The notes under the pieces are model-generated. The model made no database searches, was not told the DNA's origin, and saw nothing but the letters and a program-made list of their open reading frames with translations. The position numbers and the translations under genes were made by a program. Below are positions 26,881 through 35,770 of a stretch of DNA of 64,000 nt, piece after piece. Numbering within the stretch: position 1 is the first letter of the stretch; each line of letters begins with the position of its first letter. Source of the DNA: Streptomyces diacarni (GTDB lineage: Bacteria > Actinomycetota > Actinomycetes > Streptomycetales > Streptomycetaceae); assembly GCF_003323715.1 (NCBI RefSeq), contig NZ_QOIN01000034.1:124001-188000 (forward strand). Reading direction: 5' to 3'.

Positions 26881-28347
26881 ATGGCGGAGCTGTTCATCGA
26901 CGGGGAGTGGCGGCAGGCCGCGGCGGGCGGGCGGCGGGAGGTGGTCAACCCGTTCGACGCCTCCGTGATCACGACGGTCGACGAGGCGGACGAGACCGAT
27001 GTCGACATGGCGGTACGGGCTGCCAAGCGGGCCTTCGAGCGGGAGGAGTGGGCCGGCGCCCCCACCCGGCGCCGTGCCGATGTGCTCCACCGCGTCCACG
27101 ATCTCCTGCTGCGCGACCAGGAGGAGATCGCCCGCACCGAGACCCTCGACACGGGCAAGACGCTGGCCGAGGCCCGCATCGACATCGAGGACGTGGCGAA
27201 CGCCTTCCGCTACTTCGCGGAGCTCGCGGGCAAGGACGGCGGCCGGGTGGTGGACGTCGGCCCCGACGTGCTCAGCCGCGTCGTCCACCACCCGGTCGGG
27301 GTGTGCGCGCTGATCGCGCCGTGGAACTATCCGCTGCTCCAGGCGTCCTGGAAGGTCGCCCCCGCGCTGGCCGCGGGCAACACCTTCGTCCTCAAGCCGA
27401 GCGAGACGACGCCGCTGTCGACGCTCGCCATGGTCCGCCTCATCGCGGAGGCGGGCGCGCCGCCCGGTGTCGCCAACCTGGTGCTGGGCTCGGGCGCGAG
27501 CGTGGGCGCGGCGATGACCGCGCACCCCGAGGTGGACCTGGTCTCCTTCACCGGCGGGCTGTCCACCGGGCGGCGGATCATGGAGAGCGTGGCGCCCGAC
27601 GTGAAGAACCTGGCGCTGGAGCTGGGCGGCAAGAACCCGAACGTGGTCTTCGAGGACGCCGACTTCGACGCGGCGCTCGACTTCGCGCTCGACGCCGCGT
27701 TCCTGCACTCGGGCCAGGTCTGCTCGGCCGGCTCCCGGCTGATCGTGCAGGAGGGCCTGCACGACAGGTTCGTGGAGGAGCTGGGTGCCAGGGCCGCCGC
27801 CATCCGGCTGGGCAACGGTCTTGAGCCGATGACCGAGTCGGGGCCGCTGTCCTCGGCCGAGCACCGGGCCAAGGTGGAGGGCTATCTGGAGATCGCCCGC
27901 GAGGAGGGGGCCCGGCTGGTCACGGGCGGCCGCCGCCCCGACGACCCCGCACTGGCGAACGGCTTCTTCCTGCTGCCGACCGTCTTCGCCGACTGCGACC
28001 GCTCGATGCGCGTCGTCCAGGAGGAGGTGTTCGGGCCCGTCGTCACCGTCGAGCGGTTCCGCACCGAGGACGAGGCCGTCGAGCTGGCCAACGACACCCG
28101 CTACGGCCTGGCGGGCGGGGTGTGGACGAGCGACGCGAGCCGCGCCCAGCGGGTCGCGAACCGGCTGCGGCACGGCACGGTGTGGATCAACGACTTCCAT
28201 CCGTACGTGCCGCAGGCCGAGTGGGGCGGCTTCGGCCGCTCCGGTATCGGCCGCGAGCTGGGCCCCACGGGGCTGCGCGAGTACCAGGAGGCCAAGCACA
28301 TCTACCAGAACCTCAGGCCGGCCCCCTCCGGCTGGTTCAAGGGCTGA
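26881..28347 (+). CDS. betB: Betaine-aldehyde dehydrogenase family protein
   Basis: 488 residues, the usual ALDH length. It has the NAD-binding APWNYPLLQASWKVAPALAA, the general base Glu247 in LALELGGKNPN, and the nucleophile Cys281 in HSGQVCSAGSRL. The C-terminal GTVWINDFHPYVPQAEWGGF closely fits the betaine-aldehyde group. It oxidises betaine aldehyde to glycine betaine, an osmoprotectant, in the cytoplasm. It is the first gene of a three-gene run with a choline-dehydrogenase-like flavoprotein and a permease, which supports the assignment. GAGGGAGACGG precedes ATG 26881. Confidence 0.9.
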   Translation: MAELFIDGEWRQAAAGGRREVVNPFDASVITTVDEADETDVDMAVRAAKRAFEREEWAGAPTRRRADVLHRVHDLLLRDQEEIARTETLDTGKTLAEARIDIEDVANAFRYFAELAGKDGGRVVDVGPDVLSRVVHHPVGVCALIAPWNYPLLQASWKVAPALAAGNTFVLKPSETTPLSTLAMVRLIAEAGAPPGVANLVLGSGASVGAAMTAHPEVDLVSFTGGLSTGRRIMESVAPDVKNLALELGGKNPNVVFEDADFDAALDFALDAAFLHSGQVCSAGSRLIVQEGLHDRFVEELGARAAAIRLGNGLEPMTESGPLSSAEHRAKVEGYLEIAREEGARLVTGGRRPDDPALANGFFLLPTVFADCDRSMRVVQEEVFGPVVTVERFRTEDEAVELANDTRYGLAGGVWTSDASRAQRVANRLRHGTVWINDFHPYVPQAEWGGFGRSGIGRELGPTGLREYQEAKHIYQNLRPAPSGWFKG

Positions 28348-28375
28348 GGGGCGCCGGGTGGACGAGGAGCACGTG

Positions 28376-29926
28376 ATGAGCGAGAGCGCGTACGACTACG
28401 TCATCGTCGGCGGCGGCACCGCGGGCTGCGTGCTGGCGGCGCGGCTGACCGAGGACCCCGACTGCCGGGTCTGCGTCATCGAGGGCGGCCCCAGCGACGT
28501 CGGCGACGAGAACGTGCTGCGGCTGCGCAACTGGATCAACCTGCTGGAGACCGACTACGACTACGGCTACACCACCACCGAGCAGCCGCGCGGCAACTCG
28601 CACATCGTCCACTCGCGCGCCCGGGTGCTGGGCGGCTGCTCCTCGCACAACACCCTCATCAGCTTCCTGCCCTTCCCCCAGGACCTGGACGAGTGGGTGG
28701 CCCAGGGGTGCGCGGGCTGGGACCCGGTGACGATCCTGCCCTACCGGCACCGGCTCAAGAACACCATCGTGCCCGTCGGCGAGGAGGACCGTAACCCGAT
28801 CGCCCGCGACTTCGTGACGGCCGCCGCCGAGGCGCTGCACGTGCCCGTCATCGAGGACTTCAACCGCGCGCCCTTCCCCGAGGGCGCCGGCTTCTTCTCC
28901 CTCGCCTACGACCCGGCCACGAACAAGCGGTCCTCGGCCTCGGTGGCCTACCTGCACCCCGTCATGGACCGGCCCAACCTGACGCTGAAGCTGTGCACGT
29001 GGGCGTACAAGCTGGAGTCCGACGCGGCCGGACGGCTCACCCGCGTCGCCGTGCGGTACGAGGACGGCTCCACCGGCACGGTGCACGCCGAGCGCGAACT
29101 GCTGCTGTGCGCGGGCGCCATCGACACGCCCAGGCTGCTGCTCCTGTCCGGGATCGGACCCGCCGACGAGCTGCGCGCCCTCGGCATCGACGTCCGCGCC
29201 GACCTGCCGGGGGTGGGCGAGAACCTGCTCGACCACCCCGAGTCGGTGATCGTCTGGGAGACCAGGGAGCCGCTGCCGTCGAACTCCGCGATGGACTCCG
29301 ACGCCGGGCTGTTCGTCCGCCGGGACACCGGCCGGTCCAGACCCGACCTGATGTGGCACTTCTATCAGGTGCCGTTCACCGTCAACACCGAACGGCTCGG
29401 CTACCCCGCCGTCCCGCACGGCGTGTGCATGACGCCGAACGTGCCGCGCGCCCGCTCCACCGGGCGGATGTGGCTGCGCAGCGCCGACCCGGCCGCGCAC
29501 CCGGCCCTGGACTTCCGCTACTTCACCGACCCGGAGGGCCACGACGAGCGCACCCTCGTCGACGGGCTGCGCCTGGCCCGCGAGGTGGCGGCCACCGCGC
29601 CGCTGCGCGACTGGCTGTTCCGGGAGGTCGCGCCGGGCCTGGACCTGGTCACCGACGAGGAGCTGTCGGAGTACGGGCGGCGCGCCGCGCACACCGTCTA
29701 CCACCCGGCGGGCACCTGCCGGATGGGCGCCGCCGACGACCCGTGGGCCGTCGTCGACCCCGAACTGCGGCTGCGCGGCCAGGAGGGTGTCCGCGTCGTC
29801 GACGCCTCCGTCTTCCCGACCATGCCCTCCGTCAACCCGATGGTGACCGTGCTGCTCGCCGCCGAGCGCGCCGCCGACCTGCTCACCGGGCGCCCCGGCC
29901 CCGAACCGGACGGGAGCGAACGCTGA
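28376..29926 (+). CDS. betA: GMC-family oxidoreductase, probable choline dehydrogenase
   Basis: 516 residues. The FAD dinucleotide fold is at the N-terminus (YVIVGGGTAGCVLAARL), with the GMC signatures ARVLGGCSSHNTLI and CAGAIDTPRLLLLSGIG, and the active-site His in TVYHPAGTCRMG near the end. It oxidises choline to betaine aldehyde and supplies the substrate for BetB. ATG 28376 was taken because GAGGAG lies 6 nt upstream; an earlier GTG at 28358 is possible. SSHN replaces the SSSIN or SSAIN often seen in the second GMC motif. The stop overlaps the permease start (TGATG), so translation is coupled. Confidence 0.85.
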   Translation: MSESAYDYVIVGGGTAGCVLAARLTEDPDCRVCVIEGGPSDVGDENVLRLRNWINLLETDYDYGYTTTEQPRGNSHIVHSRARVLGGCSSHNTLISFLPFPQDLDEWVAQGCAGWDPVTILPYRHRLKNTIVPVGEEDRNPIARDFVTAAAEALHVPVIEDFNRAPFPEGAGFFSLAYDPATNKRSSASVAYLHPVMDRPNLTLKLCTWAYKLESDAAGRLTRVAVRYEDGSTGTVHAERELLLCAGAIDTPRLLLLSGIGPADELRALGIDVRADLPGVGENLLDHPESVIVWETREPLPSNSAMDSDAGLFVRRDTGRSRPDLMWHFYQVPFTVNTERLGYPAVPHGVCMTPNVPRARSTGRMWLRSADPAAHPALDFRYFTDPEGHDERTLVDGLRLAREVAATAPLRDWLFREVAPGLDLVTDEELSEYGRRAAHTVYHPAGTCRMGAADDPWAVVDPELRLRGQEGVRVVDASVFPTMPSVNPMVTVLLAAERAADLLTGRPGPEPDGSER

Positions 29927-31413
29927 TGGCCGGCGCCGCCGCCGCGCCCGCCTCCGGCGGCGACGCGGGAAGCGGGGGCCACGGCGAGCACGGCACGGAG
30001 TTCCGCAAGGAGATGGGGCCCTGGGCCAACTTCGCCCTCGGCTTCACCTACCTCTCACCCGTCGTGAGCACCTACACCCTCTTCGGCTCCGCGCTGGCCG
30101 AGGGCGGGCCGCCGATGATCTGGGCGTTCCTGCTGGCGGGCTGCGGGCAGTTCCTGGTCTCCCTCGTGTTCGGGGAGATCGTGGCCCAGTTCCCCATCGC
30201 GGGCGGCGTCTACCCGTGGGCGCGGCGCCTGTGGGGCATGCGGTACGCGTGGATGACGGGCTGGGTCTACATGTGGGCGCTGCTGGTGACCATCACCAGC
30301 GTGGCGTACGGCGCGGGCCCCTACGTCGCCATCCTGTTCGGGTTCGACGCCAGCGTGCACACCACGGTGATCTGCACCGTCATCCTCATCATCGTCGCCG
30401 CGCTCATCAACTACGCCGGGACCAAGGCGCTCTCCTGGGCCGCCCTCATCGGCTTCGGCGCCGAGCTGATCGGCGCCCTCATCGTCGGCGTCTACCTGCT
30501 GTCCACGCACCGCATGCACGGACTCGGCGTCCTCTTCGACACCTACGACACCCAGGGCAGCGGCTCCTACGCGCCGGTCTTCCTGGCCGCGGCCATCATC
30601 GGCTTCTACCAGTACTACGGCTTCGAGGCGTGCGGCGACACCGCGGAGGAGGTCGCCCACCCCGGCCGCGTCATCCCCAAGGCCATGCGCCGCACGATCT
30701 ACGTGGGCGGCGCCGCCGCCACCTTCACCTGCGGTTCGCTGCTGCTGTCGGTCACCGACTACGGTGCGGTGATCTCCGGTGAGAACTCCGACCCCGTGGT
30801 CAACCTCCTCTTCGACGCGCTGGGCACCGTGGGCGCGCGCCTGGTGATGGCCGTCGTCCTCATCTCCTTCCTCTCCTGCACCATCAGCCTCCAGGCCGCC
30901 GCCGGACGCCTCATCTACTCCTACGCCCGCGACCGCATGGTCGTCGGACACCGGCTGCTGCGCCGCTTCTCCCACAAGCGGGCCGTGCCCGAGGTGGCGC
31001 TCCTGGTGGCCGCCGTCATCCCCGGACTCATCGCCTTCGGCTCGCTGATCTCCGCCGACGCCCTCACCAAGATCGTGTCCTTCGCGATCCTGGGCATCTA
31101 CGGCGCCTTCCAGATGGTCGTCCTCGCCGCGCTGCGAGCCCGCGTCAAAGGCTGGCGCGCCACCGGCGAGTTCACGCTCGGCCGCTGGGGCCTGCTGGTC
31201 AACAGCGCGGCCCTGGCCTACGGCATCTTCGCCATCGTCAACATCTGCTGGGCCCGCACGCCCGAAGAGCCGTGGTACTCCAACTACATCGTGCTGCTGT
31301 GCGGCGGCATCGTGGTGGGCACGGGGCTGCTGTACATGTTCACCACCCACCACTACGGGCGCGGCGACGCCCCCTCGGGCGACGCGATCCCGCAGCCGCA
31401 CGGCGCCCGCTGA
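29926..31413 (+). CDS. APC-family amino acid/choline permease
   Basis: 495 residues with about 12 membrane segments. The N-terminal GPWANFALGFTYLSPVVSTY and the FEACGDTAEEVAHPGRVIPK loop are typical of the amino-acid/polyamine/organocation superfamily. Its coupling to betA (ATG within the stop, TGATG) and betB suggests import of choline or a choline precursor. That is notable because choline uptake for betaine synthesis is more often done by BCCT (BetT) carriers. A GABA or other amine substrate is an alternative. The gene ends in front of a strong 11-bp hairpin. Confidence 0.87.
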   Translation: MAGAAAAPASGGDAGSGGHGEHGTEFRKEMGPWANFALGFTYLSPVVSTYTLFGSALAEGGPPMIWAFLLAGCGQFLVSLVFGEIVAQFPIAGGVYPWARRLWGMRYAWMTGWVYMWALLVTITSVAYGAGPYVAILFGFDASVHTTVICTVILIIVAALINYAGTKALSWAALIGFGAELIGALIVGVYLLSTHRMHGLGVLFDTYDTQGSGSYAPVFLAAAIIGFYQYYGFEACGDTAEEVAHPGRVIPKAMRRTIYVGGAAATFTCGSLLLSVTDYGAVISGENSDPVVNLLFDALGTVGARLVMAVVLISFLSCTISLQAAAGRLIYSYARDRMVVGHRLLRRFSHKRAVPEVALLVAAVIPGLIAFGSLISADALTKIVSFAILGIYGAFQMVVLAALRARVKGWRATGEFTLGRWGLLVNSAALAYGIFAIVNICWARTPEEPWYSNYIVLLCGGIVVGTGLLYMFTTHHYGRGDAPSGDAIPQPHGAR

Positions 31414-31426
31414 CCCCGGCGGCAGC

Positions 31427-31452
31427 GGTGCCCGCCGCACCCGGCGGGCACC
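31427..31452. terminator. Bidirectional terminator between permease and MMPL genes
   Basis: GGTGCCCGCCG (31427-31437) and CGGCGGGCACC (31442-31452) form an 11-bp perfect stem with a 4-nt loop. It lies 13 bp after the permease stop and 24 bp beyond the convergent MMPL stop, so it can serve both transcripts. Confidence 0.8.
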
Positions 31453-31476
31453 ACCGTCGCGTTCACCCGTCGCGCC

Positions 31477-33951
31477 TCATCCCACGTGCTGCCGGTCGCG
31501 GGCGCCGCCGGGGGTCCCGTCCACGGCGGCCGGCGCCGCCGCCACGGGCCCCGTCGCCCCCTCCGCGTGCTCTGCCCGCGCGAAGTCCGCCTCCCCGTGC
31601 TCCACGCGGGGCAGCCACCGCAGCCACGAGGGCAGATACCAGTTGCGCTCGCCCAGCAGCATCATCACCGCGGGCAGCAGCACCATCCGCACCAGCGTGG
31701 CGTCCAGCAGGACGGCGACGGCCAGGCCCACACCCATCTGCTTCATGTCCTGCATCGACAGCGTCGCGAACACCGCGAAGACAGCGATCATGATGACGGC
31801 CGCCCCCGTCACCGCCGGGGCCGTGGCCCGCACGCCCTCACGGATGGCCTCCCGCGTGGCCGCGCCCCGGTCCTTGGCCTCGCGGATCCGGGAGACCACG
31901 AAGACGTGGTAGTCCATCGACAGCCCGAACAGCACCACCAGCACGAACAGCGGCATCCACGACTCGATGGCGCCCACGGCCTGCGTGCCGAAGAGGCTGT
32001 CGCCCCAGCCGTGCTGGAAGACCGCCGTCATCACCCCGTACGCCGCGCCGACCGACAACAGGTTCAACGCGATCGAGGCGAGCGCGATCGGCAGCGAGCG
32101 GAAGCAGACGAGCATCAGCAAGAAGGTGACGGCCGTGATGAACGCGAACACCGGCACGATGCCGTCCCGCAACTGGTCGTTGAAGTCCGTCGAGCTCGCC
32201 AGCTCACCGGTGACGTAGGCCTGGCCGTCGGCGGCGGCCGGCTCCAGGACGTCGGGGACGAGCCGGCCGCGCAGGGTGTCCAGCGCGGCGAGCGAGGCCT
32301 CGTCCGTCCCGTTCCCCGCCAGCGGCACGTCGATCACGGCGACGCCGGAGTCGGCGTACACGCGCGTCTCGACGCCCTTGCCGAACCGCGCGCCCTCCTC
32401 GCGCAGGGCGCTGCGGAAGTCCGCCAGCGCCGTGCGGGTCTTCGCAGAGCGCACATCGTCGGCCTTGAGGACGACACGCGCCGGGGAAGGACCGCCGGGG
32501 AAGGTCTCGCTGATCTTCTCGGCGCTGACCCGCAGCTCGGCGTCCTCGGACATCTGCTGCTCCAGGGACAGCTGTTCGGTCTTCATGCCCAGCGCGGGCG
32601 CGGCCAGCGCGAGCATCGCCACGGCGGCGAGGACGGCGAACAGTCCGGGCGCCGCCAGCACGGGCCGCAGCAGCCCGCCGGAGATCCGCCCGCCGGGCGC
32701 GCGCCGCCCCGTGGACCCGGCCTGTCCGGCGACTCCCGGCGACCCGGCCCCTCCGGCCGCCTGCTTGCGCCCGCGGCCGCCGCCGCGCCTGCCGAACAGG
32801 CGCGGCCTGCCCTTCTCCACCCGGTCACCCAGCCAGGAGAGCGCGGCGGGCAGGATCGTCACCGAGCCGAGCATCGCGATGAAGACGACCAGGATCGTGG
32901 CCACCGCGAACCCCTGGAACAGCAGCAGCCCGGACAGGAACATGCCCGCCATCGCCACCATCACCGTCAGGCCCGAGACGAGGACCGCGCGCCCGCTGGT
33001 GGCCGCGGCGATCCGCAGGGCCGTCTGCGCGTCGGCGCCCGCCGCCCGCTCGTCGCGCTCCCTGCGCAGATAGAACAGGCAGTAGTCGACGCCGACCGCG
33101 AGGCCCATCAGCAGCATCACGGAGTTGGTCTGCTCGTCGATGTGCAACTGGCCGGAGACCAGCGCGAGGATGCCGTTCGCGGCCAGGAACGCGGTGATCG
33201 CGAGCGCGACCGGCAGCAGCGCCGCCACCAGCGCCCCGAACGCCACCAGCAGGATGCCCAGGGCCAGCGGCACGGCCGTCCACTCCGCCTTGGCGAAGTC
33301 GTCACCGAGGATCTCGTTCAGCCACTTGCCCGCGCTGGCCTCGCCGTACTGGTGGATCTCGACGCCCTCGCCGCGGTGCCCCTCGCGGACCTTCTCGACC
33401 GCGTCCAGGACCTCGGTGATCGGCTTCTCGTCCGTCGAGTCCCCCGCACCCCGCATCCGGAAGCCGACCAGAGCCGCCCTGCCGTCCTCGGACGGCAGCG
33501 GCTCGCGCACGTCCTTGACCCGGCCGGTGTCCTTGACGGCCCGTACGACATCCGCCGCGGCCGCCCGCCAGCCGCCCTCGGTCCGGCTCGCCACCATCAC
33601 CGACTCGGCGGGCGGCTCCTCGATACCTGCCTCCTCCAGGATCGCGGTCGCGCGGGCGGAGTCCCGCACGGACTGCTCTGCGCCGGTGGGCTCCGTCAGC
33701 CCGGCCATCCCGCCGAGCGTCGCGGTGAGCACCACGAACAGCAGCCAGCCGAACACCGCCGTCTTGCGGTGCCGGGTGCTCCACCCGCCGAGCCGCGCGG
33801 CCAACCCCGGGCGGGCCCCGCGCGCTGGACGGGGCGGGCGTGAGGAGCGGGGCGGGCGGGGAGTGGTGCCCGAGGCAGGTGGTCCGGCCGGTCCGCCGGT
33901 CCCGGGCGCGGTGGGCGGTCTGGTCGGTGAGCCGGTCGGTGGTCTGGTCAC
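31477..33951 (-). CDS. MMPL-family (RND-type) membrane transporter
   Basis: 824 residues. A Pro-rich cytoplasmic N-terminus (about 60 residues) is followed by two repeats, each with one membrane helix, an extracytoplasmic loop domain and five more helices. The second and eighth helical blocks contain LMGLAVGVDYCLFYLRRERD and LFGLSMDYHVFVVSRIREAK; the Asp-Tyr pairs are the proton-relay residues of MmpL transporters. The family exports lipids, polyketides or drugs using the proton gradient. It is divergent from a histidine kinase gene (34238) across 286 bp, which suggests signal-responsive control. GTG 33951 has only a weak GGGGAT ahead of it; a start further in is possible because the N-terminus is low-complexity. 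Confidence 0.9.
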   Translation of the reverse strand: MTRPPTGSPTRPPTAPGTGGPAGPPASGTTPRPPRSSRPPRPARGARPGLAARLGGWSTRHRKTAVFGWLLFVVLTATLGGMAGLTEPTGAEQSVRDSARATAILEEAGIEEPPAESVMVASRTEGGWRAAAADVVRAVKDTGRVKDVREPLPSEDGRAALVGFRMRGAGDSTDEKPITEVLDAVEKVREGHRGEGVEIHQYGEASAGKWLNEILGDDFAKAEWTAVPLALGILLVAFGALVAALLPVALAITAFLAANGILALVSGQLHIDEQTNSVMLLMGLAVGVDYCLFYLRRERDERAAGADAQTALRIAAATSGRAVLVSGLTVMVAMAGMFLSGLLLFQGFAVATILVVFIAMLGSVTILPAALSWLGDRVEKGRPRLFGRRGGGRGRKQAAGGAGSPGVAGQAGSTGRRAPGGRISGGLLRPVLAAPGLFAVLAAVAMLALAAPALGMKTEQLSLEQQMSEDAELRVSAEKISETFPGGPSPARVVLKADDVRSAKTRTALADFRSALREEGARFGKGVETRVYADSGVAVIDVPLAGNGTDEASLAALDTLRGRLVPDVLEPAAADGQAYVTGELASSTDFNDQLRDGIVPVFAFITAVTFLLMLVCFRSLPIALASIALNLLSVGAAYGVMTAVFQHGWGDSLFGTQAVGAIESWMPLFVLVVLFGLSMDYHVFVVSRIREAKDRGAATREAIREGVRATAPAVTGAAVIMIAVFAVFATLSMQDMKQMGVGLAVAVLLDATLVRMVLLPAVMMLLGERNWYLPSWLRWLPRVEHGEADFARAEHAEGATGPVAAAPAAVDGTPGGARDRQHVG

Positions 33952-34237
33952 GGGATCCCCGCTTCTGATCTCGGAGGTGTCGGACGGACGTACCTGGATC
34001 GAGCGGAAACGACGCTAGAAGCGCGCGACCGTGCTCCCCAGCCGCCGAAACCCCCAGTCGGAAGGGACGAAACGAGACCCGGGAGGTGGTGCTAGGTGCA
34101 CCCCGCAGACGGGCGCGGAGACGAGTGTGCGGAAGGGGCCGCCGCGCGCAGACTGGTCACCGTGCCCGGAAAGTGGGCATCCAGCACCGCCCGGACACGG
34201 GTCCTGGCGGGCGGTGGCCGAGAAGAGGGGAACGGGC

Positions 34238-35566
34238 ATGACACCGCAGGACGGCATGGAGCGGGCGGGGGCGCCGGGGCCCGCCCGAGCACGGCGCGGT
34301 CGCGTGGCGAGCGCACTGCTCGCGGCCGTACGCGGCATCCCGCTGATGCTGCTCTCCCTGGGCGTCTCCCTCGCCCTGTTCATCGTGACGGTGCTGTCGG
34401 TCGTCTTCCTGCTGCTGGGCATCGGCTTCTTCACCACCCCGTGGGTCGTGCACGCCGTACGGATCCACGCCAACCAGCGCCGCGCACTCGCCGGCCACTG
34501 GGCGGGCCTGCGCATCCTGGACCCCTACAGGCCGCTGCCGCCCGGCCCCTCAGGGATCACCGGGCACGTCGAACGCACGGTGCTGATACTCAAGGACCCG
34601 GCCACCTGGCGGGACCTCGCCTGGCTGCTCTGCGACGCCGTGGTGGGCTTCCTCCTCGCCCTCCTGCCGGTGGCGCTGATCGCCTGGAGCCTGGAGGGCT
34701 GGGTACTGCTCGCGGGCCTGTGGCACGCGGTCGCCGGTGACTACTGGTACGGCTTCATCCACATCGACACCTTCGGCGACGCACTGGCGGCCGCCGCGCT
34801 CGGCACCTTCGTCCTGCTGATCGGCCTCCACGCCAACCCGTACCTGATCGACGGCCACTTCCAGCTCGCCCGCGCCCTGCTCTCCCCCACCCGGGGCGCC
34901 CAGCTCGCCCAGCGCGTCGAGCGGCTGTACGAGACCCGGCACGACGCCGTGGACACCTCGGCCGCTCAACTGCGCCGCATCGAACGGGACCTGCACGACG
35001 GCGCACAGGCCAGGCTGGTCTCCATGGGCATGAGCCTCGGCGCCGTCGAAGCCCTCGTCGAACACGACCCCGCCCAGGCCAAGAAACTCCTCGCCCACGC
35101 CAGGGAGACCTCGGCCGAGGCCCTGACCGAACTGCGCGACCTGGTACGCGGTATCCACCCGCCGGTACTGGCCGAACGCGGCCTCGGGGACGCCGCCAAG
35201 GCCCTCGCCCTGCGGATGCGGATGCCCGTCGAAGTCGACATCGACCTGCCGGGACGCTTCCCCGAGCCCGTCGAGTCCGCGGCCTACTTCTCCCTCAGCG
35301 AGATCCTCACCAACGCGGCCAAGCACGCGGACGCCGACCACATCTGGGTCGACATCCACCACACCGACCTCGACGGCGGCATGCTGCGGATCGCCGTCAC
35401 CGACGACGGGCAGGGCGGCGCGGACGTCTCCCGCGGCTCCGGCATCGCGGGCATCGAACGCCGCCTCGGCCAGTTCGACGGCGTCCTCGCCCTCACCAGC
35501 CCCCCTGGCGGGCCCACCATGGTCACCATGGAAATCCCCTGCCGGCCACTGACCCGCCGCCCGTGA
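34238..35566 (+). CDS. Sensor histidine kinase (HisKA_3 family), no adjacent regulator
   Basis: 442 residues. Four or more membrane helices (about 30-70 and 130-205) precede the dimerisation helix with His253 in RIERDLHDGAQARL and the HATPase_c domain (SEILTNAAKHADADHI, VTDDGQGGA, SGIAGIERRL). The last 210 residues are very close to the kinase at 18344-19465, including ALTELRDLVRGIHPPVLAER in both, whereas the membrane part is longer here. GAAGAGGGG lies ahead of ATG 34238. No response regulator is adjacent. It may share the regulator at 22819-23466 or one outside the window. It is divergent from the MMPL exporter. Confidence 0.9.
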   Translation: MTPQDGMERAGAPGPARARRGRVASALLAAVRGIPLMLLSLGVSLALFIVTVLSVVFLLLGIGFFTTPWVVHAVRIHANQRRALAGHWAGLRILDPYRPLPPGPSGITGHVERTVLILKDPATWRDLAWLLCDAVVGFLLALLPVALIAWSLEGWVLLAGLWHAVAGDYWYGFIHIDTFGDALAAAALGTFVLLIGLHANPYLIDGHFQLARALLSPTRGAQLAQRVERLYETRHDAVDTSAAQLRRIERDLHDGAQARLVSMGMSLGAVEALVEHDPAQAKKLLAHARETSAEALTELRDLVRGIHPPVLAERGLGDAAKALALRMRMPVEVDIDLPGRFPEPVESAAYFSLSEILTNAAKHADADHIWVDIHHTDLDGGMLRIAVTDDGQGGADVSRGSGIAGIERRLGQFDGVLALTSPPGGPTMVTMEIPCRPLTRRP

Positions 35567-35693
35567 CACGAGCGCCGGGCAAGGCCCTCGCCGGGGCCGG
35601 GGCGGCAGTCTTCGCCGGGCGCGGGCAAAAGCGGCCACCGGCCCGTCCCGGCAGGGAAGCCGGCGCCGACCCGCACCGGCGCAGCCCTTTGCC

Positions 35694-35710
35694 GGGCGGA
35701 GGCTCCGCCC
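35694..35710. terminator. Short hairpin between convergent kinase and TPR regulator genes
   Basis: GGGCGGA (35694-35700) and TCCGCCC (35704-35710) make a 7-bp stem with a GGC loop, preceded by TTTGCC. It lies between the kinase stop (35566) and the convergent regulator stop (35771). Confidence 0.5.
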
Positions 35711-35770
35711 AGACGGTGACGGCGGCGGTGCGGGCTCCGTTTCCGTTGTGAGGCGCGGTGCGCGTCGGGA

